Of a stretch of 64,000 nucleotides of DNA, positions 47,626 through 60,500 are shown one piece after another (the first letter of the stretch is position 1; the number at the start of each line of letters is the position of its first letter). The notes under the pieces are model-generated. The model saw only the letters and a list, made by a program, of their open reading frames with translations, was not told where the DNA came from and searched no databases. A program made the translations under genes and the position numbers. Source of the DNA: Haemonchus contortus (taxonomy: Eukaryota > Nematoda > Chromadorea > Rhabditida > Trichostrongylidae); assembly GCA_000469685.2 (NCBI GenBank), contig LS997562.1:8756007-8820006 (forward strand), read 5' to 3'.

Positions 47626-48321
47626 GAATCTTAGGGTAGTGAAGCCTGAGGTTTAAGAAAGGGCGACCTAAAAATAATTATTGGACCACGGCAAATGTAG
47701 TTAGCGGAGGAGCTGTGGACGTTGTGCGTTTTCTGGCAATTTTTCAAGTTTTCAAATGTTAGGCGGTATTTTTAAAAAAGGAATTGTTTATTTTTTAACG
47801 AGTGTTGTCTAACTGTGTTTTTAGCTATGTTAAACTGCTTCAAAATGTTCGAACTATTCTGTGAGGAAATATCAACTTGCTGTTTATTTGAGATTTCTTT
47901 TCTACCTACATGTGATAGTTTCGCTTTTATTCCGAGCTGGGAGCCTTTATTTAGGCTCCCAGCCTCTTTTGGAGTTGTTTGGATCGTTCCTTGATATTAA
48001 AAAGTTAGGAATCAGATGTTCGGTTTGAACTGAATTCTTAATAATTTTTTTTTTCGAAAATGGAAGCGTTAGACTTTTGGGCGAATTCTCTGAATCAATC
48101 TGATTGAATTCCGAGAAGGAAATGTGTTCTGCCATAGAGTGGGTGTTTTTTGACGTTGATCGATTCGAGAGAAGAATCTAGGAATGTTTATGTTCAGCCG
48201 AATGATGAGGGAGTTTTTGTCCGAAATCGTCGTGTGGTGCACTATTGATGGCCATTCTCTCTGTGACGCGCGGCATATGTACAATCATAAATGACACGTA
48301 TTCTCAGGTGGAAGTTCCACG

Positions 48322-51300
48322 ATGGGGTTGGAAAAGGATTCCACCCAGAAGGAGGCTGAGAGGCCGTTGCTTCTATTGCTGAAAGGACGAGTGTACGATG
48401 TGGCTCAGTTTGCTGGCAAACATCCAGGAGGCGAAAAGGTACGTCTTTTTTCTTTTTCTCTATTTTTCCTGTCTACCCTGTTCGTTAAAAGACCTCTACC
48501 TTTCTCACTAATTTCGAAGACAAGTGTAAACTCATGTCATGTGTAATCAAGTTGGCTATAAAGTGGTCGAGTTATTCCCTCTGTACGGGTAACAGAGGAA
48601 TCGAGCTATACCGTTTGGAGGCTATCAAATCTCTGTTTTTAATTGATTCTTGGTCTTCTCGTTTCCGGCCTTTTCTTTTCTTGAGCCGAGAATGTGTCTG
48701 ATCATGTGATTTTCATACCGTATTACATTTGATACTATCATGGGACCAGTTTTGTAGCGATTCCATACTTATGTAGTTTAATTCCCCAGGTAAAGAGCGG
48801 AGAAACGGCGGCTGTCAGAGGTTGCTTAAGCTAGTTAGATGTCCAATTCTTTAGTGCACATCCATCTACCTTACTGATGACCGTTAAGGGTTACACACAA
48901 TACAACCAAAAGTCAACTTCATCTCGTTCCATATGAACCAGTTTGCAGGGCTTCAGCAATCACATATTGCACGCTGTTACGAATTGTAACTGCCCTTTTT
49001 GAAAGCATTGATGCTCCAACGCTAGGTCGCTATTATTCCTTGACAGAAACGGTAGCTAATGTTTCAATGAGGATCTGTAGCTTACAGGGCAAAGCGAAGA
49101 AAGACCTTGGACATCCCTTGTAATTTTCACTCTCGTTTTGCTGAGATTCTGTTCCGATTGTCTTTTTGAGTTGCGAATGAAAGTATGAAGGAGAAAGGGT
49201 ATGGTAAAGAGATAGGCCTGAAGGTTAGCTCCATTCATCATCCCCCGCTGCGCATTTTTTATTGAGAAGTCAGGCAAGATTACGTGACTCTCATGTCGCA
49301 TTTGCTTCAAGCAATAAATTCTACGGAACAATAAACGTTGTTTCACTGAAATGTTGCGTGTCAAATGGGTATCGAGGGCGCCTGAACAAATAAATGTTCC
49401 TTTTTTCCGATTAATTGGATTACAGCAAAATTTCCCATTCTTTGTGATAAAAAGTAAGCATGTTGATGTTTGACGTATGTATGAAACGATCAAAGTGGGA
49501 TGGGAAGTGAAGTTTTCGCCACAAAGCGCACGGATCTTACATGATCACCATTTTCCATTGATTTAAGAGGGTTTCAAAAAATGCTAATTTCATGCCCTTC
49601 GCAATCAACCCTTTCTCGAGTGCCAAGGCACTTTGCTAAACTCGGGGAAGTTGTTTGTGGAATGACGGATGTCGAAAAAGTCACGTTGTACGTAGTGTGC
49701 ATAACCCTGACTAGGGTAGAAACAGAGCCTTTCCTCTCTTTTCGTGTCCTGGGTATACTAATGAAGTGTTTAGGTTTTGAGAAAACTAGCCGGCGAAAAT
49801 GTGGAAGAATTTATGCGAGGTGAGAGGCGCATCCTCGGAGTGAGACACGAGCATTCCGAGGCAGCCTATCAAATGATGGAAAAGTATGACGTGGAAAACT
49901 TTCAAAAGGTTAGTATTATTCATTTCATTAAGCTAGTAATTCATTGTGGGGTTCACTGAAATATGACTTCTAGGATGATCCAACATTGCATTCGAAGCAA
50001 GGCGTCTTGTCCAAGGTGGGAAGTCTAGGTAATAATTACTGGATGTGGATTCATCAGCCCTACGAAGGAACTCTGAGGTATGCTTTGTCAAAACCGCAAT
50101 GTAGGAAGGCATTTTATCCCTATGGATTCCTTACAATTTCAGAAGAACTTCAGTGGTACTCCATAGCTGTTAGAACAAAAATTCGAAATGTTCATGAGTC
50201 GCTTTCAGACTGTTCGATTCGGATTTTCTGGAGTCGCTAACACGAACAGCATGGTGGGTTGTTCCAGCTGTATGGCTGCCGATTGTTGTGATATTCAGCT
50301 TGCTCGCTTTGGCTGACATGTATAGCCGCTGGGGTAAGATGTTTTTTTTTAAATTGCGTCTTTTTGTTGCATCTTTTTGGAGACATAAAAGATACAATCC
50401 TATAGAGCATTTGTTGTGGTTTTTCTCAAGAATCAGTGTTTTGGTAATCCTTTTTTGCATTTTATTTAATTTTCTTTGTTTTCGAGAAGGCATTTGGTGG
50501 AGTATATCGTTAATGGGGCTAAGGTTTACTACAATTTTCTCAACTGTTTATTTTTATTAGAGATTAGTACTCTTCAAGATTCTTTGCGCTATCCTGTTTA
50601 AACTGCCGTAGCTTTAATCGCAACGTGGAATCTATACCCTAAGACCGTTATTTTGGCTCATTCCCAACTTACTTTTCATCTTTTTCAATTGACTTCTTCC
50701 AATGTTTTCGCTTATATTCACCTTTCTTTTCCTAAGCTTCTAATTCCGCTACCAGTCCATCTGCTCTTGTAAGTAAATTTAATTAATATTAGTCAGTTCT
50801 CGTGAATTCTGCCTTTGTAGGCTTAGATTTTTGTAGAAGCTCGAAAGATTTTCTGTTTGACCTTTTAAGAAGCGACATTCGACTTTTTTGCCTTTCCTTA
50901 AGATAGAATTTGGTTGTGGGAACAAATGAATCGTCATATTCCCCATTTCCTATTCCTTTTCATTATTGTTCAGAAAAATAATTTGATGTCTCTTAAATTC
51001 TATCTCACTTTCTGAAAACTGTTCATTTTGTTCATAGTATAGCTATTTGCTGATTTTGTGCCTTTTTTAAATTTTAAATAGCGAAAAATTGACATTACAA
51101 TACCTATTTTATTCCAGGACTATATCAGGGCGCACTCATATGGGCCAACTGTTTCGTAGCTGGAGTTATTGTTTGGACGCTTGTTGAATACTCTCTTCAT
51201 AGATGGGTTTTCCATTGGAAGCCCAATCCAGAATCATCTTCACAAATTGTTCTTCATTTTCTACTGCATGGTAATTTTATAAGAACGCTGCTTTGATTTC

Positions 51301-52596
51301 TATTGCTGTTCTGGTTCGAATTAGTAGATTATTTGATTGTTTCCATTTCAAACATTTCAAGCGCTCTCTCGTTAAGGACTACATCATAAAACTCCGATGG
51401 ATGGTGACCGCTTAGTATTCCCACCAGTGCCTGCCTTCTTCGTTGTTGCATTCTTCTATGGGATCTACTCTAACATTCTTCCATGGTAAATAATTTTCTG
51501 TTCTATTTCTTCTCTTTATTTCCTTAACGACTCATGTTTTCAAGGCATATTTTCTGTGCCTTCGGCAGTGGAAAGCTGTTTGGTTATATCGGCTACGATA
51601 TGATTCATTATTATCTTCATCATGGATCCCCTCGCCCGTTGACAAATATGCACTACAGAAAGGTTTATCATCACAACCACCACTTCAAGGACTTTGATGC
51701 AGGTAAAATCAGTTTGCAGTTTGTTGTTGCGAGTCTTGAATAGGGGAATTTTTCCTCACCTTAAAATTTCCGCTCAACGTTTTTGGCTCACCATTCATGT
51801 TGAAACTAACCTTCACCAGTGCAAGGGCAGTGGTTTTTCAATAGATAAAGAGTAAAGTCTCCGGCGTTGATTTGTCCCTTGTTTGGCGCCACGCATTCGA
51901 CTTCCATTCGGAATCGTAGGGGTGGTTTGAATAAGTATGTGACCTATTCATTGGCGTGTGGTGGTCAGCCCATGTACAAATCTGAGGGGTTCGTCCTCCC
52001 GGAGGAGTTAAGTACCAGTTAGTCGACCATGGAGGGAAGGAAGGCTATTACTTGGTTGGCTTAAGCGGATATCGATGGTATTCGAACCTACTACTATGCG
52101 TGAATGATAGTGCGCCACTTGCCACTGCAATGCCTACCCCTTCTCAGTAGCTATACTATCAGTTCCGAAGAGCCATGCCATAGGCCACACGAAATCAGTT
52201 ACTCGGCCTTGTGAACACAAAGAATGAAAAGTTATTGAATAAGGACTGAGAAGTATGTCAATCGATTTCTTCATAAATGGCGAAATTCCGTCATTGTACT
52301 GTATTGAACGAATTTAATATGCAGTGAAATAGGCAATTTTGGCCTTGACTAGAATACAGCGCGATATGTGATGTAGTTCGCTCATGCACTTGGCGCTCTA
52401 ATGACATCAGCACGCACACACGCGTCGCCATCTTGCGAGTCTTTGGTTTCTACGGAGGTGAAAGTGCCGTCAAAATGTTGTTGTCTCTTTCTTGTGATTT
52501 GTGAGCAGAACTCGTATCAAGGTCTTTTCAGGATTTGGAATTTCTACGTCACTCTGGGATTACGTTTTTAGTACTGTCGGAATGGGTCCACTTTAG
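48322..52596 (+). CDS. fath-1: Fatty acid 2-hydroxylase (321 aa, complete)
   Basis: Eight exons: 48322-48438, 49774-49908, 49974-50077, 50209-50333, 51118-51270, 51377-51485, 51545-51702, 52532-52596; all phases close. The N-terminal cytochrome b5 domain shows [16 protein letters not shown] (heme His34) and a second heme His in HEHSEAAY (about 66). Membrane segments lie around [35 protein letters not shown] and [15 protein letters not shown]. The di-iron histidine boxes of the hydroxylase fold are [30 protein letters not shown] and [12 protein letters not shown]. The enzyme 2-hydroxylates fatty acids for ceramides in the ER, fed by the b5 domain (family knowledge). The start follows a likely trans-splice acceptor. 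The last exon ([13 protein letters not shown]) lies beyond an 829-bp intron holding a SINE-like copy. Length matches the remembered C. elegans FATH-1. Confidence 0.93.
51841..52147 (-). repeat. SINE-like element inside fath-1 intron 7
   Basis: Reverse-complement, near full-length copy. Reversed, it reads GCAGTGGCAAGTGGCGCACT (A-box region), AGGTTCGAATACC (an almost canonical B box), CCCTCCATGGTCGACTAACT, GATTTGTACATGGGCTGACC and GGAAGTCGAATGCGTGGCGC. It lies antisense to fath-1 and leaves both splice sites intact. Confidence 0.75.
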
Positions 52597-53181
52597 GAAC
52601 AAACGCAGTTGCTCCGTTTTGTTTTGTTGGTATCTCCAATGTCTACTTCATCTGTTCATTTTGTTCATTCCGTAATAGTACTGAATTGGCACACCTTCTC
52701 TTGTATACTCGTTGTGTACGTTGTATTTCTCTTTATTTCCAAAGTTGGCTAAATGGTGTATTCAACCAATTGTGATATTTTGTCGAGGTTTAATCTTCCC
52801 CATATCATCTGATAAGGTTGTGTGGTGAGAAGACGTTTTGCTTTTATGATTGTCATATATTAGTGAAGATTGTATTTCAGTTGTTACATGATATTATCTA
52901 GCTTATTTGTTATGTATGCTACAAAGTCTGGCTCATTAAATTCGTTTACCTAAAAGGATGAACAACCTATGTTGTTATATTTCGGAGATCTTTGTTATGC
53001 CGTTTATTCAGGTGTTGTTCATGTAGTTGGAATAAAAATATTTTCATCTTTTCTTTTTGCATTGCTTTAGAGGTATAATGCGGTAGTTAGACCATTCCTA
53101 CTTTTTTTGAAGTTTCCATTGTTATTCATTGCCGTAAAGGTGAACGGTTCCTTTTTTTCAAGACACGTCACCGATTTTGGA
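52597..53181. other. Intergenic stretch between fath-1 and NOP10
   Basis: T-rich 3' flank of fath-1 and the leader region of NOP10. The acceptor CTTTTTTTCAAG ends at 53162, 19 bases before the NOP10 ATG. Nothing else seen. Confidence 0.4.
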
Positions 53182-54489
53182 ATGTTTCTGAGATATCACT
53201 TGGACGAGAACGGCAGACGTGTATATACCCTGAAGGTCTGGACAGTTTTGTTGAAGTTTATTTATTTATTTAGGAAAGCAAAGCTATTTTATCTCGTTCT
53301 TGATAAACAGTCTAGATCAATAGCGTCGGAAGATATCTTTGAAAGCGTCCCATTACGAACTCTAGAAACAATCTTCCGTCTCTTTGGAGCTTCCTCAAAG
53401 AGCTCTTTGAAATCTTAGAATCATGACTGATGGTGGTGAAGCTCAACCACAGTAACTTCCACAAAGCGAGCAGCGAGCTTCGATCATGTGATTTCCCATT
53501 AAATAACTACGTTAGCATGGTTATCACTTTTGAAAGAGCTGAGACCTTGCTCTTAATATCGGTGTTCAAAAACATATCATATTCAATACACTGAAGTATA
53601 CCTAGTCACAGCACTAGATAGGTCTTGGCTTAAGCCCTTTGTTGAAGCTGATATGACTCTGGTTACCGGCACCACGGAAGAACGTCGCAGTTCAGTTTTT
53701 ACTGTGTTCTGCAACTCTAAAAAAATCCTTCCCGAGATCTGTAAATATGTAACATCTGGTCCCTTACGCTATAGTGATCCTTTTTTGAAGGAAACAGTGG
53801 TCTTTTTGCAGGATAGTCGGCTTTTTTTATTCACATCTACTCTCTTGTACAATGATATTTTAAACGCCATCCTTCACTTATCTTGATCGCTTAGAGTTCG
53901 CTGTTCGATCAGGGTCAAGGGTGGCAATAGAAATGCATGACGGTGATTTTCGATCTATTATTCTACTGATACAGTCGCGTGGTGCTTGCCCATAAGAATA
54001 TGGGGGACGCGCTATATACACTACAGTCCTCATTCTCAACATGTGCTACATGCAGCATTTGGCTCCTTCTTTTGACAAACATGTGAATACACTTTTTAAA
54101 TGGCTGGAGACCAAAGCTATGTGACGGTCGCAGTCTGACGCGACAAGCAGTATTTTTTTATTTTATTTTATTTTATTTACTGCGAACAGGAGAGAAGGTG
54201 ACATTTTCAAATGGCCGCTTTAGTTTGCGTAAGTGGGCTTATGATTAAAGGAAATTCGATGGTTCAGTGGATCATAAAGTGAATATGGAGGGACCACTTA
54301 TTTGTTCTAGCTTGTCCGTGTTCTACCGAATAAAACTGTCTGTTTTAGAAGACTGCTCCTGACGGAACGGAAACTTTGTCTGCCCATCCGGCTCGTTTTT
54401 CTCCTGAAGACAAATACAGCAAATATCGTGTGATCATAAAAAGACGCTTTGGAATACTGCCTACTCAACAAGCAAAGATCGTTTATTGA
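53182..54489 (+). CDS. nola-3: H/ACA snoRNP protein NOP10 (64 aa, complete)
   Basis: Exon 53182-53235 and exon 54349-54489, phase 0 junction. The 64-residue product has exactly the family length: [18 protein letters not shown], then [39 protein letters not shown]10 is a core subunit of H/ACA particles that carry out rRNA and snRNA pseudouridylation, and of telomerase in vertebrates, binding the pseudouridine synthase dyskerin in the nucleolus. A longer upstream frame beginning near 53107 was rejected because the family starts at MFL. The 1.1-kb intron is large for such a small gene and holds an (ATTTT)n tract at 54157-54178. Confidence 0.95.
54157..54178. repeat. (ATTTT)n microsatellite
   Basis: About four ATTTT units in the NOP10 intron. 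Similar low-complexity tracts: (GA)n at 26588-26602 and TTTA-rich sequence at 61629-61657 in an IleRS intron. Confidence 0.8.
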
Positions 54490-54620
54490 AAATTTAGGGA
54501 CTTTTAGGACAGTACTTTCGTTGAATTTGTTATAGATAAGCATTTTGTTCTACTCTTTCATTACATTGTTTTCAACCAGCATTGTTATTTACTTATTTTG
54601 TCAAAAACAAACTTTTTGCT

Positions 54621-55806
54621 ATGCTTTATTGGGAATGGAGGCGTATTTGGAGGCAGAAGATTCGAAATTTATCTCCTCGCACTAAGCTCACATATCAACA
54701 GGTACGCCTTTATCGTTTTGGCGCATTTTTAATACTTTGATTAAAAAATTGATCTTTTCAAGTATGCAAATCGACGTCTCATCATCGCTTTCGTTTTGTT
54801 TTTCGTGGGTTGGAAAGCGTTTGGTATCACTCTGAGTGATATGATGTTATGGACAGTTGACGAAGAGACTGGCAAGGGACGAATGTTGTCTCCTGCTGAA
54901 GCACGAGAGCGAAGGTATCTTTTTTTGCCTATTCATTACTTGCCTCCTTTTCTTTCTCTTGCAAAAAAATAGGTTTGATACAAAGGTTGCTACAAAAGAA
55001 GTAGTTAAATGTTTGTTTTCAATCTCAACAGGATCAGAGCTACTATATCGGGATAGCTCAGCCCTAATTTCAAAGTAACTCTTGAGACTGCATTGTTGTT
55101 GAAAGGTTTATGCTTCATCTGTTCCTCATTGGTATGTATGGGTACGTAAGGGCAAAAATACTTTATTGAACAAAGTTAGGATCCCTGGAAATATTAATCG
55201 CCATGAATAGTCAATTCAGTGAAAGCTCAGGTATATTTCTGATGAGGTCGCTGCGCAAAAGGCTGAGCTCATGAATTTTTGCTCGCTCAAATCAACCGTT
55301 TGGTTGTGTCGCGGGGATGCAAGAGCTTAGAGCTCGCCACATGAAAATGGTTCAGGTTTAGTTCAATCAGACTTTTGATGGGGTAGGGTTGGATACAGCG
55401 CCAGGATTGAATGCAACAAACAGCACAGTAAATAATAAACAAAATCAATTCATGTCATTAGTGTGCCGAAAAAGTATCAATGAATGGGACTGGCATGATT
55501 CGCGCCGTAAGCTTGCTAGCAGTGGAACAAGTGTGATATGGTGGCCTCTCCTCAGCTTGGGCTTCAAGAGTATGGAATGTTTGACATAGCACCGCAATAA
55601 TATGGCTGTGCTGTCACAGCAATTATGCCGCCCACGTTTTTTCCGGGTGGGACATCATTCTCAGAAATAGCGTGACAATTGGAAGACCTGTGTTGTGGTC
55701 TAAAGAGATTTGTTTCAGATATAAACTGGAACGTGAGCGCGATCGCAAAATACTGGAAAAGTCCAAGGCGAAGTCCTCTCTGCCTCGTTTTGAGCTTGAT
55801 GATTAG
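54621..55806 (+). CDS. Small single-pass membrane protein (106 aa)
   Basis: Exons 54621-54701, 54763-54914 and 55719-55806; both junctions keep phase. The product has a basic aromatic N-terminus (MLYWEWRRIWRQKIRNLSPR), one transmembrane segment (LIIAFVLFFVGWKAFGITL, about residues 33-51) and a long charged C-terminal helix (EARERRYKLERERDRKILEK) ending PRFELDD. The layout resembles small mitochondrial or ER membrane assembly factors, but I recognise no named family. Its ATG is 131 bp after the NOP10 stop on the same strand, a spacing typical of nematode operons, with an acceptor-like TTTTCAACCAG between them. The last intron is 804 bp. Confidence 0.7.
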
Positions 55807-57001
55807 TTTTCTTTCACTCGCCGTTTTTTTTTATTTTGTTTCTGTCCTATAGAACGAGATTACCTATGTTGCTGGTTATGTTGAAGTATGCTGTCCAAAT
55901 GAATTTGTTGACATTTTTGTGTTTTATCGGCGTAACTGGTTCGACGAGTCTGCACGTATTTTCTCGATTATTTTGAGAAGTATGGATAAAATTATATGGT
56001 TGTGTTTAAGTTGTATTGATGAATGGCCCTGTATATCGGGATTTGTCATTCAACTTAAACGACCGTCATATTCATTTTTCGATAACGCAACACGGAGACG
56101 TGGATTTAGTGGTGAGTGTCGGTCGTTTGTTTTGCTTACACAGATGGTGTTCAGTTTTCAATGCCCACTCTTCTCTTAAGATTATGCATCGCTAGTCATA
56201 TAGTATAATATGCTGAAGCTATTGAAGTGAAATCCAGTTTGTAAAAAAATGATGAAGGTGAAGAAAGATGGGAAGCAGCTTAGCGAAGGGAGTTTGGATT
56301 CGTCTTCATAGCGCGTTTAGTTGATTTACAGCTAAAGTTTCATATACATATGTATGTTACAAGGGTTACAGAACAAGCTTCATGTCTATAATAGCTCCAA
56401 AATCGGACCCACACAGATGTGTACAGCGTATTTCTGAATTTATTACTGCCTTCAATTGAGTGAGTACACATATTATGGGTATTAGGTGGATAATTCAAGT
56501 GATTTTGACCAAGAAATACGAAACATCTTTAAGAAGTGAAAAAGCAGAGAGCACTTTGTTAGATAATGACATGGTTTTTCAGTAGGTTCCGAGCGTTAGA
56601 TTCATCAAAAGCTCTTTTTCTCATAACGCTATGAGCAGTCTGAATTTCTTGCGAGAAACCTGTAACTTCTCCTAGTTTCAGTTTACCATTTGTTTTGAAA
56701 CTCTGGATCTCGAGCTCCAGAAAGGCTTGCTTGGGATAACATTTTTTTGTTTTCGACTGAGTTGTTTTTTTTTTTTTGAATATAAAACATTTGGAAGTCT
56801 TTCCTTGTGATGAATGGCTTTGCTTCTGGCTCTAGAGCAATTTACCCTTAAATACCCTGTTTGAGGTCCATGAAACTGGAGAGGACGCAAAAGCTGAAAC
56901 TGATTAAAGTGTATATACGTATATATATTTTTAAGGGTCATGTGAAAATGATGCGAAGCAGGCACTAGGGTGAGCAGGGAGATGATTTTAGCAGCCTTCA
57001 G
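55807..57001. other. Stretch holding the unlocated 5' exon(s) of PSMG3
   Basis: The PSMG3-like frame needs about 30 more N-terminal residues, which should lie here or be very divergent. Donor-like sites occur at 56112 (GTG|GTGAGTG) and near 56460, but I could not place a convincing exon. Confidence 0.3.
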
Positions 57002-57524
57002 GTATTTTGCTCTTTGGGAAAGATCGGGCAGGTGTTCGAAGTGATATTCCCGGAAGCCGTAATAGCAGAATCGCTTTCAACCCAACAACGAGTTGAATAC
57101 GACACGAAATTGCTGCTTGGAAGCGACGAATTGGTCAGTTTGGGTTGCTGTGTGCAAATCGCCGTTAAATGTATTTGTCTCTATGTGGAACTGTCTATTC
57201 CAGGAAGGTTCGGACCTGTTTATACGGCGACTTGTGCTTCATTTAGCATCACTCGGCCGCCGACGTCGCCTAATTGTTTCTATAGGTATTGTTCTCTTTT
57301 CATGAGCAGCCAGAAATGATTTTGGACAATCTGAGGGGTCATATACATTTCTTTCACCCTTCGGATTCTTGTGTATTTGTACAAACAAGTAGAGCAAAGT
57401 CTGACTAAATGTTCGAATGTGCTAGGTACAGCTCATATTTTTTAGGGAAGTATTTACAGGTTTTGATGGCGTTTCAATTGAAGAGATTGCAACCGCTATG
57501 CAGCAGATGCAGGATCGTTTCTAG
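57002..57524 (+). CDS. PSMG3: Proteasome assembly chaperone 3-like protein (5' end not located)
   Basis: Exons 57002-57133, 57204-57285 and 57460-57524; phases close and give 92 C-terminal residues. The order of features matches PSMG3: a strand VFCSLGKIGQVFEV (family VVVTQFGKMGTLVSL), a variable loop, TKLLLGSDE (family TKVLLGQDE), LVLHLASLGRRRRLIVSI (family NLVAFVSQ...RAVLLAVA), and GVSIEEIATAMQQM at the C-terminus. PSMG3 pairs with PSMG4 to nucleate the proteasome alpha ring in the cytosol. The family is about 120 residues, so roughly 30 N-terminal residues are missing from this model. The assignment rests on pattern match over a weakly conserved family. Confidence 0.68.
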
Positions 57525-57545
57525 GTTCGAAGATTTATTCTATCG

Positions 57546-60500
57546 ATGATGTTTAGCAAAAAAGCGTGGGCCAAGTTTCTAGGTGATTGCGCACCCCGTG
57601 CCTGTGAGTCCCTTCTGGTTAACACAGTCAGGGTTCAGGGCTTCCTTGGCTTTCGCAGTACGGTCAGGGCCTATTAGCGTGGTTAGACCATAATATTGTC
57701 GAGGATCTCATTGAACTTGTCTCTTACTACTTGAAATATGACGGAGAATTAGTTCCCTGTTAATATCGTTGCGAAATCTGAAACTAAACCTTCAGCTTAA
57801 CGTTGAAATTTTTCTTTTTCAGATTTTGCTCAAGCGAGTCGAGTTCTGCTAAAACCAAACCATCTACTAGTGCTAAGAACGAAATCAAGAAAACCATATT
57901 CCTACCTCAGACTTCCTTTGTGAACCATGTCAAGCTTTCTGAACGCGGTTTACTCGATCAACAGGTCTCTACCTCTGGCGGTTTACCTACACTGTACGAA
58001 TGGCAGCGAGAACAGACCGACCGAAAAGAAGTGTACGTTGAGTTTTATTGATATCCGAATGTTTTGTGCATTGAGTATCCCACTTTGGAGTTGATGTACA
58101 AGCGACGGCCTGAAAAAGTGCTCTGATTTCATCTTGCACTTGACTTGTTCAGCTCCCCGCGTTGTGCCCTACCAGAAATCTGCAGTCGGGTCGTTTTACT
58201 CGGGCGGAGCGTAACGGTAGTATATAGGTTTCGAAAGGAACAACTGTCATGATTGTTCTCTTTCTGATTCTATCATACTGAAAGGAAAAGTGGTTGTTCC
58301 GAGATGCTCCTGCCTTCACAAAATCACGATTTTCCGGAAAACCACTACGGATAATTCCTGCCGCAATGTAGCGTGATGAAGTTTCAGCTGCCCTCGTTCT
58401 TCTGCCGACATGTAACCCATTCAACTTTGTTAGATTCCACTCAAAGTGACCTATTGGGGGTATTGTTCGCGAGTATGGCTCCAACTCACTTGGAAGCTCA
58501 AAGGCACAGTGTAGTCATCCTCCATTTACATTCTGACCTAAAAAGAGTTTAAAAGATCATATGCATAGGATTACTCCATGCTTATATTTAGTTGCCACTC
58601 TGATCAGTCAGTACGAAAGCTTCCTTCCAGTTTTGAGTTATTGGATGGTCCTCCATATGCGAACGGAGTAGTTCACACTGGTCATGCCATCAACAAAATC
58701 CTGAAAGATTTTATTGTGAAGAGCAGAATTGCCCTCGGTTACAGGTACTTTTAATGGTGATCAGAAAAGCCAGTTTTATTGTGCTTACCTGGAAGATGCA
58801 CAGATTTTTTAACTACTTCTGAATTTTAGAGTACGATTTCGTCCGGGATGGGATTGCCATGGTCTCCCCATAGAGCTGAAGATTAGCAAAAGTGTCCAGG
58901 TAACCACTGAATTCTGTCCCATCAAAATTTTCCCCATTAGAAATTTTCGTTCAGGGAAAGTCACCTCTCGAGATTAGGGCACTTGCTCGGCAAGTGGCCA
59001 TTGAAGCCATCGCGAAGCAGTTGAACTCGTTCAAGTATGTGTTCCATTGCTCCCATGAGCGCTCGATATAGTTCTTATCAGATGGTCTGATGATATATGG
59101 TTTTCATCTTATAAGGAACAGTATGTCGGATGTATTTCTCGTCTTGAGTGTTGTTCAAAGGAAATTTTAATGTGCTCTGGTTCACGATGTCTGTTTGGGC
59201 TTATTCTTACACTTCAGACGATGGGGTGTAACGGCTGCATGGTCTGAACCATATCTTACCATGGACTCAATGTATGTTTCTGAACAGTTGCGGTTGTTCG
59301 CGAAAATGGTCGAAAAAGGAATAATCTACAGGGCCTTTAAACCAGTTTATTGGTATGCGTTACCCACCTTCTCGATTTCTTGTATGGTTATTGATTTCGT
59401 TCTGTAGGTCTCCAAGTTCCCGTACAGCCTTGGCAGAGTCGGAATTGGAATATAATGATAAACATACCAGCACTGCTGTCTACTTTCGATTTAAGGTCAG
59501 TTATATACGAAAGGTTCTGTGGCCAGGATTGACTTTTATTGTTTTCCAAGGTGATAGACGTCAAACCGAAAGACGTAGGACTCTCAATTGAGTTGGGTTC
59601 GAAGCCACTTGTTTTATACTCACTGGTGAGTATTTATATTTATGTTTCGATTATTTAAGTTCTTTCGTTCTTGGTCGGTCATTATGTATTAATTGTATGA
59701 TGAATTGTATGATTCAAATCAGGAAGCGGTGGCGTGACTTATTTCAGATTTGGACTTCAACCCCCTGGACCCTTCCTCTTAATAATGCCATATGCATATC
59801 TCCAGATTCGACTTATGCGGCCATTCGCTTCGACGACACTGAGAAGTACGCTGAAATAGTAATTCTAGTCAAAATTCGAAATGAAAGTTCCAAAAATTCT
59901 AACTCAAAATGACTCCTAACGTAGGCGCTTGAAGTCAAGTTCCTGTGGCTCAAATTTCAAACTTCATATTCAAAAGGCAAATCATAGCATCACATATCAT
60001 GCAGCATACATAAACGTTGGATTGTAATTGCGCCACCATTCGACTTCCGTTTATGATTATAGTGGTTCTCTGAAAAGAATCATTCGGACTATACAATGGC
60101 TAGGGAAGGCTACAGCGTATTATGCAGCCCTCAAATCTGTCATTACTCTAGTAATTAGAGTTTTTTGAGCGACTTCGCAAGCGAATTTCGATTGTTGAAC
60201 CTTCTGCGCGGCTTCGTTTGGTACTGCTCCGGCGCTCAAAACTATTCCGTTTGTTGTTGAAGAGTCCCTTCAATGCATAGATAATTTAGAGCTCCCATTG
60301 CTGAGGTGTATCTCGTTGCCGAAGCTCTGCTTCCATCGCTCACAAATGTAACAGGAAGGTCAGCGACAGTGCTGGGTCGCTTCAAGGGACAAGTGCTACT
60401 CGGCAAACACTACAAGAGCTGCTGGTATGTCTGCCCCCTAAACCTTTAAAACGTTTTTGCGAGTATCCACTTTAACTGACAGTTTTTAAAGGCACGCAGA

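Larger units (their letters stand above)
42886..48321. other. Gene-poor stretch upstream of fath-1
   Basis: No identified gene. It holds the long foldback at 44140-44482 and several long frames described separately. A short plus-strand frame from an ATG at 43480 (MGKPSAKERLFRLSDG) has no splice support. The acceptor ACGTATTCTCAG ending at 48307, 14 bases before the fath-1 ATG, is a likely trans-splice site for that gene. Confidence 0.4.

Noticed and set aside
53107..53418. 104-codon plus-strand frame
   Set aside because: Only the part from MFLRYHL matches a family (NOP10). The remainder reads through the NOP10 donor into the intron.
57546..57582. First coding exon of IleRS ([12 protein letters not shown])
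   Set aside because: Its good donor gives the wrong phase for the exon at 57823; only a weak donor fits, so it is not asserted.
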